A stretch of DNA of 64,000 bases from Alcanivorax sp. S71-1-4 (GCF_009846755.1 NZ_AQOR01000016.1:1-64000); one strand, 5' to 3'; positions 28,011 to 37,647 are shown, counted from the first letter of the stretch. The notes: generated from the sequence alone by a model not told the origin. Numbers and translations: made by a program.

Positions 28011-29027
28011 ATGAACATCCGCTCCATTCTGATTGCCGCCGGCCTGAGTGCCGCCCTGGTTGCGCCGGCCCAGGCGCGTGAACTGCTGAACGTGTCCTAC
28101 GACCCCACCCGCGAGCTGTACCGCGAATACAACCAGTTGTTCGTCAAACACTGGGCACAGGAAACCGGCGAGAAAATCACCATCCGCCAGTCCCATGGTG
28201 GTGCCGGTTCCCAGGCGCGCGCCGTCATCGACGGCCTGGAGGCGGACGTGGTGACGCTGGCGCTGGCCTACGACATCGACGCCATCAGCGAGCGCACACA
28301 GCTGTTCCCGGAAAACTGGCAGAGCCGCCTGCCGCTGAACAGTGCGCCCTACACCTCGACCATCGTGTTGCTGGTGCGCAAGGGCAACCCGAAAAACATC
28401 CGCGACTGGGATGATCTGGTTCGCCCCGGCGTGGAAGTAATTACCCCGAACCCGAAAACCTCTGGTGGTGCGCGCTGGAACTATCTCGCCGCCTGGGGTT
28501 ATGCGCTGAACCGGCACGACAACGACGAGGACAAGGCCTACGACTTCGTGCGCCGTCTGTACGCCAACGTGCCGGTGCTGGATTCCGGTGCCCGTGGTGC
28601 CACCAACACCTTTGTGCAGCGTCGTCTGGGCGATGTGTTCATCGCCTGGGAAAACGAGGCCATCCTGGCCATCGAGGAACTGGGCAAGGGCGAGTACGAC
28701 ATCGTTGTGCCGAGCATCAGCATCCTGGCCGAGCCGCCGGTGACGGTGGTGGATGGCAACGCGGAACGCAAGAGCAACCTGGACCTGGCGAAAGCGTATC
28801 TGGAATACCTGTATTCACCGGCAGCGCAGGACGTGATCGGCCGTCATTACTACCGCCCCTCCGGCGACGCCGCGAAAGCAAAATACGCAGACCAGTATCC
28901 GGACGTGGACCTGTTCACCATCGACGAGGTGTTCGGTGGCTGGCAGGCAGCGCAGAACACTCACTTCAACGATGGCGGCGTGTTCGACCGCATCCTGGAA
29001 GACAACCTCACGCGACAGCGGAAATAA
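28011..29027 (+). CDS. sbp: Periplasmic sulfate-binding protein
   Basis: A 338-residue type II periplasmic binding protein with signal peptide [22 protein letters not shown]. The mature start [20 protein letters not shown] and the segments [25 protein letters not shown] and [21 protein letters not shown] are characteristic of Sbp/CysP. ATG 28011 follows ACGGAGG, and the upstream extension is rejected. It delivers sulfate (or thiosulfate) to CysTWA. Confidence 0.95.
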   Translation: MNIRSILIAAGLSAALVAPAQARELLNVSYDPTRELYREYNQLFVKHWAQETGEKITIRQSHGGAGSQARAVIDGLEADVVTLALAYDIDAISERTQLFPENWQSRLPLNSAPYTSTIVLLVRKGNPKNIRDWDDLVRPGVEVITPNPKTSGGARWNYLAAWGYALNRHDNDEDKAYDFVRRLYANVPVLDSGARGATNTFVQRRLGDVFIAWENEAILAIEELGKGEYDIVVPSISILAEPPVTVVDGNAERKSNLDLAKAYLEYLYSPAAQDVIGRHYYRPSGDAAKAKYADQYPDVDLFTIDEVFGGWQAAQNTHFNDGGVFDRILEDNLTRQRK

Positions 29028-29086
29028 CCTGACCACGGGACCGGGGCGGGCACGGTGTGCCTGCCCCGTGAGGGAGTACGCGCCGC

Positions 29087-29923
29087 ATGGCCTTTCGATT
29101 CCGACAACACAGTGTGCTACCCGGCTTCGGGCTGACACTGGGCTTCACGGTTTTCTACCTTTCGCTGTTACTGCTGTTGCCGGTGGCGGCATTGCTGTTC
29201 TACACCCTGCAAATGCCCTGGGTGGATTTCTGGGCCACGGTGAGCCATCCGCAGGTGGTGGAATCCTACAAGCTGTCCTTTGGTGCTTCGTTGATTGGCG
29301 CGCTGATCAATCTGGTGTTCGGCGCGCTGGTGGCCTGGGTGTTGGTGCGCTACGAGTTTCCCGGCCGGCGCGTGGTGGATGCGCTGGTGGACCTGCCGTT
29401 TGCCATGCCGACGGCGGTGGCCGGTATTGCGCTGGTGACCTTGTACGCCAGCACCGGCTGGATCGGCCAGTACATCGATGCATTCGGCGTGCGCATCGCC
29501 TACACGCAACTGGGTGTGATCGTGGCGCTGACCTATATCGGCCTGCCGTTTGTGGTGCGCACCGTGCAGCCGGTGCTGCGCGATATGGCACCGGAGCTGG
29601 AAGAAGCATCGGCGATCATGGGCGCCAGCCGTTTCACGACGCTGCGGCGGGTGGTGTTGCCGACGCTGCTGCCGGCACTGCTGACCGGTTTTGCCATGGC
29701 GTTTGCGCGTGCCGTGGGTGAGTACGGTTCGGTGGTGTTCATCTCCGGCAATATTCCCTACACCACCGAAATCACGCCACTGCTGATCGTCGCCAAGGCG
29801 GAGCAGTATGACTATCGCGGTGCGGCAGCCATCGGCACCGTGATGCTGGTGGCGGCCTTCGCGCTGTTGCTGATGATCAATGCGTTGCAGTGGTGGAGCA
29901 CGCGCCGCCATACACAGCGCTGA
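29087..29923 (+). CDS. cysT: Sulfate ABC transporter permease CysT
   Basis: A 278-residue inner-membrane permease with six hydrophobic helices. The cytoplasmic coupling segment EEASAIMGASRFTTLRRVVLPTLLPAL is the EAA loop. LPFAMPTAVAGIALVTLY and SVVFISGNIPYTTEI are CysT hallmarks. GAGGGAG lies before ATG 29087. It is between sbp and cysW in a complete sulfate uptake operon. Confidence 0.95.
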   Translation: MAFRFRQHSVLPGFGLTLGFTVFYLSLLLLLPVAALLFYTLQMPWVDFWATVSHPQVVESYKLSFGASLIGALINLVFGALVAWVLVRYEFPGRRVVDALVDLPFAMPTAVAGIALVTLYASTGWIGQYIDAFGVRIAYTQLGVIVALTYIGLPFVVRTVQPVLRDMAPELEEASAIMGASRFTTLRRVVLPTLLPALLTGFAMAFARAVGEYGSVVFISGNIPYTTEITPLLIVAKAEQYDYRGAAAIGTVMLVAAFALLLMINALQWWSTRRHTQR

Positions 29924-29935
29924 GGGGAGTGAGTG

Positions 29936-30826
29936 ATGAACACGGTTTCCACAACGCATGTTGCCGCGCCGGTGCGTCGCTGGCAGGCGGCCACTGAGGA
30001 ATCGGCCTGGGTGCGCCGCAGTCTGATCGGCGTGGCGCTGATTTTTCTGGCGCTGTTTCTGATGTTGCCGCTGGCGGTGGTGCTGTATGGCGCTTTCGAG
30101 CAGGGGCTGGCGGTGTGGCTGGCGGCCATTGTCGAGCCGGACGCGGCGGCGGCGATCCGGCTGACGCTACTGGTGGTGCTGATCGCCGTGCCGGTGAACC
30201 TGATCTTCGGGCTGGCGGCCGCCTGGGCGGTGGCCAAGTTTGAATTTCCCGGCAAGTCGATACTGGTCACGCTGATCGACATGCCGTTTGCCATTTCGCC
30301 GGTAGTAGTGGGCCTGATGTTCGTGATCCTGCTCGGCAATCACGGCCCGCTGGGCCAGTGGCTGATTGAGCACGGCTACCGGGTGATCTTTTCGGTGCCG
30401 GGCATCGTATTGGTGATCGTGTTCGGCACCATGCCGTTTGTGGCGCGCGAACTGATCCCGTTGATGCAGGAGCAGGGCAGCGAAGAGGAAGAGTCGTCGC
30501 TCACGCTCGGTGCCAGCGGCTGGCGCACCTTCTGGCACGTCACGCTGCCGAACGTGAAATGGGGCGTGATCTACGGCGTGATCCTGTGTAACGCGCGGGC
30601 GATGGGCGAGTTCGGTGCGGTGGCGGTGGTGTCCGGCCGTATCCGTGGCGAAACCAACACCGTGCCGCTGCATATCGAAGTGCTTTACAACGAATACCAG
30701 TTCACGGCGGCGTTCGCGGTGGCGTCGCTGCTGGCGGCACTGGCGGTGGTCACCATCGTGGTGAAAAGCCTGATCGAATGGCGGGATGAACAACGGCGCC
30801 TGGCGGCCGTGGAAGGAGAGCAGTGA
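29936..30826 (+). CDS. cysW: Sulfate ABC transporter permease CysW
   Basis: A 296-residue permease with six helices after a hydrophilic N-terminal arm. The CysW segments [37 protein letters not shown] (EAA loop) and [19 protein letters not shown] are present. ATG 29936 is preferred over GTG 29933 by spacing from AGGGGAG. The stop TGA overlaps the cysA ATG by one base. Confidence 0.95.
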   Translation: MNTVSTTHVAAPVRRWQAATEESAWVRRSLIGVALIFLALFLMLPLAVVLYGAFEQGLAVWLAAIVEPDAAAAIRLTLLVVLIAVPVNLIFGLAAAWAVAKFEFPGKSILVTLIDMPFAISPVVVGLMFVILLGNHGPLGQWLIEHGYRVIFSVPGIVLVIVFGTMPFVARELIPLMQEQGSEEEESSLTLGASGWRTFWHVTLPNVKWGVIYGVILCNARAMGEFGAVAVVSGRIRGETNTVPLHIEVLYNEYQFTAAFAVASLLAALAVVTIVVKSLIEWRDEQRRLAAVEGEQ

Positions 30827-31887
30827 TGAGTATTGAAATCGACAATGTCAGCCGGCGTTTCGGTGACTTTGCCGCAGTGGACAATGTGTCGCTGTCGCTG
30901 CCGCAGGGTGAGTTGACGGCGCTGCTGGGGCCGTCCGGTTCCGGCAAGACGACACTGCTGCGCATCATCGCCGGGCTGGAGAGACCGGATCACGGCACGG
31001 TGAAATTTCATGGTGAGGACACCACCGATGTGCACGTCAGTGACCGGGGTGTCGGCTTTGTGTTTCAGCACTATGCATTGTTCAAGCATATGACGGTGTT
31101 TGAAAACGTGGCCTATGGCCTGAAGGTCAAGCCACGCCGGGTGCGCCCGAACCAGGCAGAGATTCATCGCCGGGTGAAAAAACTGCTGGAACTGGTGCAA
31201 CTCGACTGGACCGCGCACCGCTACCCGTCGCAGTTGTCCGGCGGCCAGCGCCAGCGTATTGCGCTGGCCCGGGCGCTGGCGGTGGAGCCGAAAGTGCTGC
31301 TGCTGGATGAACCGTTTGGCGCACTGGACGCAAAAGTCCGCGCCGAACTGCGCCGCTGGCTGCGTCGCTTGCACGATGAAATCCATGTCACCAGCGTGTT
31401 CGTGACCCATGATCAGGAAGAGGCGCTGGAAGTCTCGGACCGGGTGGTGGTCATGAATCATGGGCGCGTGGAGCAGGAAGGCTCGCCGAGGGAAGTCTAT
31501 GACCACCCGGCAAACCCGTTCGTGTACGGCTTTCTCGGCCAGGTGAATCTGTTTCGTGGCCGCGTCAGCGGCGGCTGGGCGGAAATCGGCGGCGTGCGCC
31601 TGCCGGCACCAGAGCACCGTGATGTCAGCGACGCCGGCGCGGTGGCCTACATCCGGCCGCACGATATCGAACTGGTCGAGGAAGAAATCACCGGCGAGGG
31701 CGTGATCCGCGCCGTGGTGGAAACCGTCAGCATTGCCGGTGCCGTGTTGCGGGTGGAATTGCGCCACGGCCTGGGTGACGACTTGCTGCATGTCGAAGTG
31801 CCGCGCGACCAGCCGGTGGCGCAAACATTGCAAGCCGGACAGGTGGTGTACGCGCGGCCGAAACAGTCGCGCGTGTTTTTGCAGTAA
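30826..31887 (+). CDS. cysA: Sulfate/thiosulfate ABC transporter ATP-binding protein CysA
   Basis: A 353-residue ATPase. Walker A is GPSGSGKTT, the signature [15 protein letters not shown], Walker [13 protein letters not shown], and the H-loop [15 protein letters not shown]. The C-terminal 120 residues are the TOBE-like regulatory domain ([12 protein letters not shown]). One-base overlap with cysW supports coupled translation. Repeat copy 4 lies 33 bp after its stop. Confidence 0.96.
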   Translation: MSIEIDNVSRRFGDFAAVDNVSLSLPQGELTALLGPSGSGKTTLLRIIAGLERPDHGTVKFHGEDTTDVHVSDRGVGFVFQHYALFKHMTVFENVAYGLKVKPRRVRPNQAEIHRRVKKLLELVQLDWTAHRYPSQLSGGQRQRIALARALAVEPKVLLLDEPFGALDAKVRAELRRWLRRLHDEIHVTSVFVTHDQEEALEVSDRVVVMNHGRVEQEGSPREVYDHPANPFVYGFLGQVNLFRGRVSGGWAEIGGVRLPAPEHRDVSDAGAVAYIRPHDIELVEEEITGEGVIRAVVETVSIAGAVLRVELRHGLGDDLLHVEVPRDQPVAQTLQAGQVVYARPKQSRVFLQ

Positions 31888-31920
31888 TGGACAGCGCCCG
31901 CAAAAATGCGCTGGGGGGCG

Positions 31921-32089
31921 GTAGGGTGGGTAGAGCCAAAGGCGAAACCCACCGGGTCCATGCCCGTTAATCACTCCCGCAAAATCATCGAAACTGCATC
32001 TCTGCGAAGGTGGGTAGTTTCGCTGTTTCTGTGCGAGCAGTGCGCGACATGGTCGCGGTGGGTTTCGCCTTTGGCTCTACCCACCCTAC
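31921..32089 (+). repeat. Palindromic TIR element, copy 4 (CCAAAGGCG end variant)
   Basis: A 169 bp copy, plus-oriented core, between the convergent cysA and serine-hydrolase genes. Its right-end TAG, read on the minus strand, is the stop codon of the serine hydrolase (32086-32088). Left and right ends are near-perfect inverted repeats of about 42 bp, broken mainly in the innermost bases. Confidence 0.9.
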
Positions 32090-33273
32090 GGCCCCCCTAT
32101 CTCTGTGCTGACGGCTCGCAGGAACGAGATTGCTTCGGCCATGTGCTGCTGGAAGTCCGGGTCGACACTGGTTTTCACGATCACCACGTTGTGTTTCTCC
32201 GATATCCAGACGTGCTGGCCCCAGACGCCGTTGGCGAAGTATTCCTGGTCCGGGTCTTTCGGCACCCAGATGTGGTAGCCATAGCCGCGCTCGGGGTAGC
32301 CGTTGCCGGCTGCGAGCCACGGTTCGGGCCGGCGCGTTGCCTCGTGCACCCAGCCTGCCGGGAGCAGTTGCCGGCCTTGCCACTGGCCCTGTTGCAGGTA
32401 GAGCTGGCCGAGTTTGGCGTAGTCGCGCACGCTGATGTTCAGGCAGCAGAACGCGAGCTCGGTGCCGTCGTTGTCCAGGTTCCAGAAGCCATCGTCCTGC
32501 ATGCCGAGCGGTTGCCACAGCGCGCGGTGCGCGTACTGGCTGACCGGTTCGCCGACGGCACCGGCCAGCACCCAGGCAAGAATCTGCGTGGTCGGGCTGA
32601 TGTAGTGGAAGCGCTCGCCTTGCGGGCCTTCGGCGGGCAGGTCGCTGATCACGTCGTGCACCGGGGTGCCGATCAGGAATACGCGATAGAACAGCAGCTT
32701 GATGTCGGAGAAGGGCTTGTCATACAGCTCTTCGAACTGGATGCCGGTGGCCATGCGCAACAGGTTGCGCACGGTGACCTCGCCCCACGCCTTGCCGTCC
32801 AGTGCCGGCACATAGGTTTTCGCCGGGTCGTCCAGTGAGCGGATATGGCCTTCACCGTGGGCGATGGCCACCAGCGTGGCGACCACGGTCTTGGCGATCG
32901 ACCAGGACGTGAAGCGGGACGTTTCGCTGGCGCCCTGAAAATACTCTTCCGCCCGGATCACACCATCCTTGAGGACCATCAGCCCGGTGGTGTCACTGCG
33001 TTGCAGGAATTCCTGCACGGACACGGTGCGGCCGTCGTGCTCGAAGGTGGCCGGCAACGGGCCCGGTGCCCGCGGGAAGCTCACCGGCTGGTCGCTGGCC
33101 GGCATCGGCACGGACGGAAAGATGCGGTCCATGTGGCGGAAGTTTTCCACCCGGGTATCCGGGTGCATCAGGTTGTTCAGGTTGTGCGGGGAGAAACTCG
33201 TCCAGGGACGAAACCACCAGAGCAGAGCGGCGCAGACCAGCGCGGCCAGCAGGATCAGATATCGCAGGCGCAT
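32086..33273 (-). CDS. Serine hydrolase of the class C beta-lactamase fold
   Basis: A 395-residue protein with an N-terminal membrane anchor or signal (LRYLILLAALVCAALLWWF). The catalytic SxxK is S125-I-A-K128 (SWSIAKT), and a YxS-like motif occurs as YISPTT. Layout and sequence (LNISVRDYAKLGQLYLQQGQW, GYGYHIWVP) resemble 6-aminohexanoate-oligomer hydrolases and related esterases rather than true beta-lactamases. The substrate is unknown. Its stop codon is provided by repeat copy 4, so the present C-terminus EIGGP may not be ancestral. Confidence 0.85.
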   Translation of the reverse strand: MRLRYLILLAALVCAALLWWFRPWTSFSPHNLNNLMHPDTRVENFRHMDRIFPSVPMPASDQPVSFPRAPGPLPATFEHDGRTVSVQEFLQRSDTTGLMVLKDGVIRAEEYFQGASETSRFTSWSIAKTVVATLVAIAHGEGHIRSLDDPAKTYVPALDGKAWGEVTVRNLLRMATGIQFEELYDKPFSDIKLLFYRVFLIGTPVHDVISDLPAEGPQGERFHYISPTTQILAWVLAGAVGEPVSQYAHRALWQPLGMQDDGFWNLDNDGTELAFCCLNISVRDYAKLGQLYLQQGQWQGRQLLPAGWVHEATRRPEPWLAAGNGYPERGYGYHIWVPKDPDQEYFANGVWGQHVWISEKHNVVIVKTSVDPDFQQHMAEAISFLRAVSTEIGGP

Positions 33274-33344
33274 GGTTTATTGTCGTTGTTGTGATCGGGG
33301 CGGACAGTGTGCCACACCTGCCGGGGCGGTGCTGGGCCACCGCC

Positions 33345-34106
33345 TCAGTCGAGGCGGTAGGCGATGGGCACCTGCAGGTCAAACCGGCTCAGGGTCAGGA
33401 TTTCCGCAGGCGGTGGCGGCAGCCGCAGGCGGCGCAGCATGCGTTCGGCGGACATGTCCAGCAGCCGGCTGCCGGAGCTTTCGACGATTTTTACCTCGTT
33501 GATGCGGCCCTGGTCGTCGAGCTGGAACCAGACTTCCACCGTGCCTTCCAGGCCGCGCATGCGCGCCTGGGCCGGGTATTCCTTGTGCCGCTCGATCAGG
33601 TTCTGGATCACGCCCAGGTAGCGATTGTAGGCGTTGTCGCGCTGGCCGGTGGCGTTGGCACCGTCGGCAATCGGCCCGGCGCGGCCCTTCTGTTCAACGG
33701 CACCGGCGGCGGTGGAGGCCAGTTGCTCGGACTGTGCCCCCTCAAGCTGTTGCTCGGCCGGCTGGGCAGCGGGCGGTGTCGGTTCCGGCGGCGGCTCCGG
33801 GCGTGGCTCGGGCTTCGGTTCGGGCTTGGGCACTGGCCGGGGTTCGGGTTTTGGCTCCGGCTTTGGTTCCGGTTTCGGCTCCGGTCTGGGCTCGGGCGGC
33901 TGCGGGGGCTCCGGGGCAGGGGGTTGCGGCGCCACCACTTCCGCGGGGGCTTCCTGGGTCACGCTGGCCAGTGACAGGCTGACGGACCGGGCGGAGGCGG
34001 TGATGCCCGCGCGGCCGCTGGCCAGGCCCTCGTCACGGGGTGCCCACAGCAGCGCGGCGTGCAGCAGCACGGAAATCACCACCCAGAAGCCGGGACGCGA
34101 CAGCAT
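33345..34106 (-). CDS. tonB: Energy transducer TonB
   Basis: A 253-residue TonB. One N-terminal membrane helix (FWVVISVLLHAALLW, with the conserved SxxxH-type pattern) is followed by a long Pro-Glu/Pro-Lys rich spacer (about residues 58-110) that spans the periplasm. The C-terminal domain reads YPAQARMRGLEGTVEVWFQLDDQG...SRLLDMSAERMLRRL. It couples the ExbBD proton channel to outer-membrane receptors. ATG 34106 overlaps the upstream exbD stop by one base (TGATG). Confidence 0.93.
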   Translation of the reverse strand: MLSRPGFWVVISVLLHAALLWAPRDEGLASGRAGITASARSVSLSLASVTQEAPAEVVAPQPPAPEPPQPPEPRPEPKPEPKPEPKPEPRPVPKPEPKPEPRPEPPPEPTPPAAQPAEQQLEGAQSEQLASTAAGAVEQKGRAGPIADGANATGQRDNAYNRYLGVIQNLIERHKEYPAQARMRGLEGTVEVWFQLDDQGRINEVKIVESSGSRLLDMSAERMLRRLRLPPPPAEILTLSRFDLQVPIAYRLD

Positions 34107-34510
34107 CAACGGGCCTCCCGGGTCACCAGGCGGACTTCTTCCACGCCGGCCTGTTGCAGCGCCTTGAGTACCGGGCGCATGGCGTGCAGGCGGGTGCCGG
34201 CATCGGCCAGCAGACGCACTGGTTTGGGAGTGTCGTCCTCCGTGGCCGGCAGCAGCGCGGCGATGTTTTCCAGTGCCACCGGCTCGCCCGCATGGGTGAG
34301 CTGGCCCTGCTGGTCCAGGGTGAGCATCAGGCCGTCGCTTTCCTCGGCCAGCTCGCTGCTGCTGCGCGGGGCTTCCACGGTGACTTTGTCGCGGGAAATC
34401 TGCCCGGCGACCATGAAAAACACCAGCAGCAGGAACACCACGTTGATCAGTGGCAGGGCCGGTTCCATGGCAGGGCGGCGCGGGGGTTGCTGCGACAGCA
34501 TGCCGTTCAT
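34106..34510 (-). CDS. exbD: ExbD/TolR family protein (second copy)
   Basis: A 134-residue protein with one N-terminal transmembrane helix (ALPLINVVFLLLVFFMVAG). The usual proton-conducting Asp (PLIDVVF) is Asn here (PLINVVF), unlike the first copy. The periplasmic part follows the ExbD pattern. It overlaps the previous gene by 4 bp (ATGA). ExbB-ExbD-ExbD-TonB arrangements occur in other proteobacteria; the altered Asp suggests this copy does not carry protons itself. Confidence 0.88.
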   Translation of the reverse strand: MNGMLSQQPPRRPAMEPALPLINVVFLLLVFFMVAGQISRDKVTVEAPRSSSELAEESDGLMLTLDQQGQLTHAGEPVALENIAALLPATEDDTPKPVRLLADAGTRLHAMRPVLKALQQAGVEEVRLVTREAR

Positions 34511-34896
34511 TCGATCAACTCCAGGGCGGCGTCCTGCAGGCCGGCGGCCTGGAGGATGTCGACCACGGACAGCAGGGCCTGTACCGGGGCGTCGTCGCTG
34601 GCGGTGACGCGGGTCTCGCGATGCGGGCTGTTCTGCAACTGCTGCGCCAGTTCGGCCAGTGACAGGCGCTCGTCGTTGAGCAGCACGTCGCCACCGGGCA
34701 GCACCTCGATGTGACGGCCTTCGTCGTCACTGTCCACCGCTTCGGTCTGTTCGGTGGCGGTGACCGACATGGGCAGGTCCTGCCAGGCGCCGAAGCGGGT
34801 CGCCAGCATGAAAAAGATCAGCAGGATGAACACCACATCGATCAGCGGCGTCAGGCCGATGGTCGGTGTGCGGTGGCTGTGCTCATTAATATGCAT
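34507..34896 (-). CDS. exbD: ExbD/TolR family protein (first copy)
   Basis: A 129-residue protein with the canonical segment LTPLIDVVFILLIFFMLATRF, including the Asp needed for proton flow. The periplasmic domain (HIEVLPGGDVLLNDERLSLAEL...VVDILQAAGL) is normal for ExbD. It overlaps exbB by 11 bp and the next exbD by 4 bp. Confidence 0.92.
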   Translation of the reverse strand: MHINEHSHRTPTIGLTPLIDVVFILLIFFMLATRFGAWQDLPMSVTATEQTEAVDSDDEGRHIEVLPGGDVLLNDERLSLAELAQQLQNSPHRETRVTASDDAPVQALLSVVDILQAAGLQDAALELIE

Positions 34897-35584
34897 GGGC
34901 CGGGTCGGCTTCGGTTTCCTGATGGGCTTCGCTGGCGCTGGCGAAGCGGCCGTTGAGCTGCACGCGCAGGCGCGCCAGGCGGTCTTCCATGATGTGGCGC
35001 CCCTGTTCGATGGTGCGGTCGCACCAGTGGAACGCGGCCAGGGCCGGGATTGCCACGACCAGGCCGGCGGCGGTGGTCACCAGGGCTTCCCAGATACCGC
35101 CGGAGAGCAGTGCCGGGTCGACCTGGCTGCCGGCGGCCTGCATGGCCTGGAACGCGTTGATCATGCCGAACACGGTGCCGAGCAGGCCGATCAGCGGGGC
35201 CAGGGTGCCGGTGACTTCCAGCAGCCGCAGGCCGCCACGCAGGGCTTCCAGCTCGGCGCGGGCCACGCGCAGCACTTCTTCCTGCCAGCCGGCGGCGGAG
35301 ACACCGGGGCGGGCCAGGTCCAGGGCGCGGGCGATGACCCGGTCGGTCGGGGTGGCGGCGGTGCTCAGGGCCGCTTCGGCGTCAGAGCGGTTGCCCTGGG
35401 CCAGTGCGGCGAGGGCGCGGTCAGCGGCCGGTGTCGAACCCGGGCGGCTACGCAGGAACTGCACCGCTTTCGCCAGCAGTGTTGCCAGCGACAGCACAGA
35501 CAGCAGTGCCAGCAGCCACATGGCCGGGCCGCCGGCCTGGAACCATTGCGGCATGAAAGAGGAATCAACCGGGAGGGTGGACAT
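34886..35584 (-). CDS. exbB: ExbB (MotA/TolQ/ExbB proton-channel family)
   Basis: A 232-residue inner-membrane protein with three transmembrane helices: near residues 20-42, and the paired helices in TLAPLIGLLGTVFGMINAF and GGIWEALVTTAAGLVVAIPALAAF, which hold the conserved channel residues. ATG 35584 is chosen because GTGGAG stands 6 bases ahead; GTG 35596 is the alternative. It is the first gene of the exbB-exbD-exbD-tonB operon, below a probable Fur box. Confidence 0.92.
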   Translation of the reverse strand: MSTLPVDSSFMPQWFQAGGPAMWLLALLSVLSLATLLAKAVQFLRSRPGSTPAADRALAALAQGNRSDAEAALSTAATPTDRVIARALDLARPGVSAAGWQEEVLRVARAELEALRGGLRLLEVTGTLAPLIGLLGTVFGMINAFQAMQAAGSQVDPALLSGGIWEALVTTAAGLVVAIPALAAFHWCDRTIEQGRHIMEDRLARLRVQLNGRFASASEAHQETEADPAHAY

Positions 35585-35740
35585 GACCGTCTCCACAAAC
35601 TGTTGGGTGTGTCCGGGGAGGTGACCGGGCGGGTCGCTACAGGCCTGGCTGGCCTGAGCATCAGGCCGTTGGTACTAAAGACGTAGGCGACTGCCGGACA
35701 CCCTCTGAAGGCGCGCACAGGGTAGCGCTGACATCATATG

Positions 35741-35760
35741 AATGCAAGTCATTATCATTT
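35741..35760. promoter_or_regulatory. Probable Fur box upstream of exbB-tonB operon
   Basis: AATGCAAGTCATTATCATTT contains TCATTATC, a full match to the right half of the Fur consensus, with partial agreement on the left (about 13 of 19). It lies 157 bases upstream of exbB, in an AT-rich patch. Iron control of a TonB system is well established, which supports the call. Confidence 0.55.
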
Positions 35761-35800
35761 GGCGAAAAAAGGTGCGGCAGCCCGTGCCGGGCGGGGTATG

Positions 35801-36232
35801 TCAGGAGCGTGTGCGCTCCAGTATCAGATTGTAGGGCGACCAGAATTCGCGGCCGTTTTCATCCAGCAATTTGATGTGGTCCTCATCCAGGCGGAGAAAA
35901 TTACGGGTGCTTGCCGGCCGGTCATAATCCAGCTGGTAGACCACCGCGTCAGGGTTTTCATCGGTGCCGTGCACCAGTTGCCACAGGCCGGTGTTGAGCT
36001 GTGGCGCGGCGTCGGTATCGCCGAGGCGTTCTTCGCGGGTGCGGTACTGATAGGTGTCGCGATCCAGCAGCAACAGGACACGCAGGCCGTCGCAGTCGGG
36101 GCAGTGCAATACACCGGTGAAGGCGAGCGGGTCCGGTGCGGGGGGCGCGGGAAGCGGTGCGGGTGGCCGTGCGGCGCAGGCGGTCAGCAGAAGGCTGCCA
36201 AGCAGCAGGCTGGTGCGTAATGTGATGCTCAT
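35801..36232 (-). CDS. NlpE-like lipoprotein
   Basis: A 143-residue lipoprotein. The signal ends in the lipobox LTAC (SLLLGSLLLTACAARPP), followed by a Pro-rich linker. The body has the NlpE N-terminal domain pattern FTGVLHCPDCDGLRVLLLL, including the CxxC pair, then DTYQYRTREERLGD and FLRLDEDHIKLLDENGREF. NlpE proteins signal envelope or copper stress through Cpx in enterics; this short form has only the N-terminal domain. ATG 36232 follows AGGGGAC. Confidence 0.75.
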   Translation of the reverse strand: MSITLRTSLLLGSLLLTACAARPPAPLPAPPAPDPLAFTGVLHCPDCDGLRVLLLLDRDTYQYRTREERLGDTDAAPQLNTGLWQLVHGTDENPDAVVYQLDYDRPASTRNFLRLDEDHIKLLDENGREFWSPYNLILERTRS

Positions 36233-36356
36233 GTGCGTCCCCTGTCCTGTCCGCTGTTGCCGGCCCCTTGATGGCTGATCGTTGGCTGATTCTCCGTCAG
36301 CTGCCCTGATGACGATAAAGACACCGGCCCGAAAGGCAAGCCTGGTGGGCCAGGTG

Positions 36357-36809
36357 TCAGCGGTGCACCTGCCGATTGTGACGTTCGGCACGTTCGCGCA
36401 GGGCCTGGTTCATGCGCTCGAAGCCGGCCCGGGTGTCCCGTTCCAGGCTGCGCCGCAGCAGCGGCACCAGCAGGCCGCGGAACTGCTCGCTGTGGCTGAG
36501 GCGCACACTGCCGTCTTCCAGCGGTGACAGGGTAAAGCAATGCTCGCCATCGAGCAGACCGGGCACCAGCAGCCGGCCGCGCCAGACCAGCTTGTCGCTG
36601 GCGCGGGCGTGCAGCACTTTCGCCCTGAAGCGCATCATGCGGCCCGGTTTGACGGCCAGGGTCAGGCTCAGCGGCTGGCCGGGGCGGGCGATGCCGGTGG
36701 CGGCGACGATGAAGGGGTTCCATTCGCAGTAGTGTGCGAAGTCGGTGAGGATGGCCCAGATGCGGGCGGGGCTCGCCTGGATATCGGTCTGTGTCTGGAT
36801 CTCGAGCAT
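36357..36809 (-). CDS. SRPBCC-family (START-like) protein
   Basis: A 150-residue single-domain protein. It opens IQTQTDIQASPARIWAILTDFAHYCEWNPF, the usual start of the polyketide-cyclase/Bet v1-like fold, and ends with a helix (RSLERDTRAGFERMNQALRERAE). Such domains bind hydrophobic ligands in a deep cavity; no ligand can be named. ATG 36809 follows AAAGGAC. It lies 31 bp downstream of ygiD on the same strand. Confidence 0.78.
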   Translation of the reverse strand: MLEIQTQTDIQASPARIWAILTDFAHYCEWNPFIVAATGIARPGQPLSLTLAVKPGRMMRFRAKVLHARASDKLVWRGRLLVPGLLDGEHCFTLSPLEDGSVRLSHSEQFRGLLVPLLRRSLERDTRAGFERMNQALRERAERHNRQVHR

Positions 36810-36840
36810 GTGCGTCCTTTCGTGAGCAGTGGCGTCCGTG

Positions 36841-37647
36841 TCAGGGGTGTGGCGCGTCCAGCCGTACCGAGCGCATCGACAGCGATCCCAGTGCCATGCC
36901 CTCGGTGGGGAACGACACGCGATGTCGCGGGCCGGCGGCGCCGAGTACATACAATAACGGCAGGAAATGTTCAGCACTGTTGACGGACTGTTGCGCAGCG
37001 TCGCCCTGGCGTGCGTAGTGCACCACGGCATCGTGATCGGCGCGCAGGATGGCGCTGGCAATGTACTGGTCGAACTGGTCTGCCCAGGGGTAGCTGCCGT
37101 GGCGGGTCATCAGGCGCAGATTGTGCACGATATTGCCGCTGCCCAGGATCAGTACGCCGCGCTCGCGCAGCGGTGCCAGTTGCTGTCCCAGCCGATAATG
37201 GCCGGCGCTGTCCAGCTGCCGGTCCAGGCTCAATTGCAGTACGGGAATGTCAGCCTGCGGGTACAGGCGGCACAGCACTGACCAGGTGCCGTGATCCAGC
37301 CCCCAGTGCAGGTCTTCCTGTGCGCCCAGGTGGGCGGCCAACCACCCGGCGACGGCCGGTGCACCGGGCGCCTTGTACTGCATGGCGTAAAGGGCGTCGG
37401 GAAAACCATGGAAGTCATGAATGGTCTGCGGCCAGGGCTGCGCGGTAGCGGCCACGCCGTCGGTTTCCCAGTGCGCGGACACGCACAGGATGGCGGCCGG
37501 CCGGGGCAGTTCCGTCGCCAGTTTTTCCCAGCTCCGGGTGAAGACATTGTCTTCCAGGGTGTTCATCGGGCTGCCATGGCCGATGAACAACACCGGCATG
37601 GGCGGCGTGCGGGGCAGCAGGTCGATGTCGATCAGTGGCGTATTCAT
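36841..37647 (-). CDS. ygiD: 4,5-DOPA dioxygenase extradiol family protein (YgiD)
   Basis: A 268-residue LigB-type extradiol ring-cleaving dioxygenase. Metal-binding histidines occur in VLFIGHGSPMN, CVSAHWETDG and GSGNIVHNLR, and the segment HDFHGFPDALYAMQY is diagnostic for YgiD. The native substrate is uncertain; catechols such as L-DOPA are cleaved by relatives. ATG 37647 overlaps the stop of the upstream exchanger gene (ATGA), so the two are coupled. Confidence 0.9.
   Translation of the reverse strand: MNTPLIDIDLLPRTPPMPVLFIGHGSPMNTLEDNVFTRSWEKLATELPRPAAILCVSAHWETDGVAATAQPWPQTIHDFHGFPDALYAMQYKAPGAPAVAGWLAAHLGAQEDLHWGLDHGTWSVLCRLYPQADIPVLQLSLDRQLDSAGHYRLGQQLAPLRERGVLILGSGNIVHNLRLMTRHGSYPWADQFDQYIASAILRADHDAVVHYARQGDAAQQSVNSAEHFLPLLYVLGAAGPRHRVSFPTEGMALGSLSMRSVRLDAPHP

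Noticed and set aside
32086-33273. A beta-lactamase resistance gene
   Set aside because: The fold and SxxK are shared, but the sequence is closer to 6-aminohexanoate-oligomer hydrolases and esterases; no class C beta-lactamase KTG box is evident and it sits at no resistance locus.
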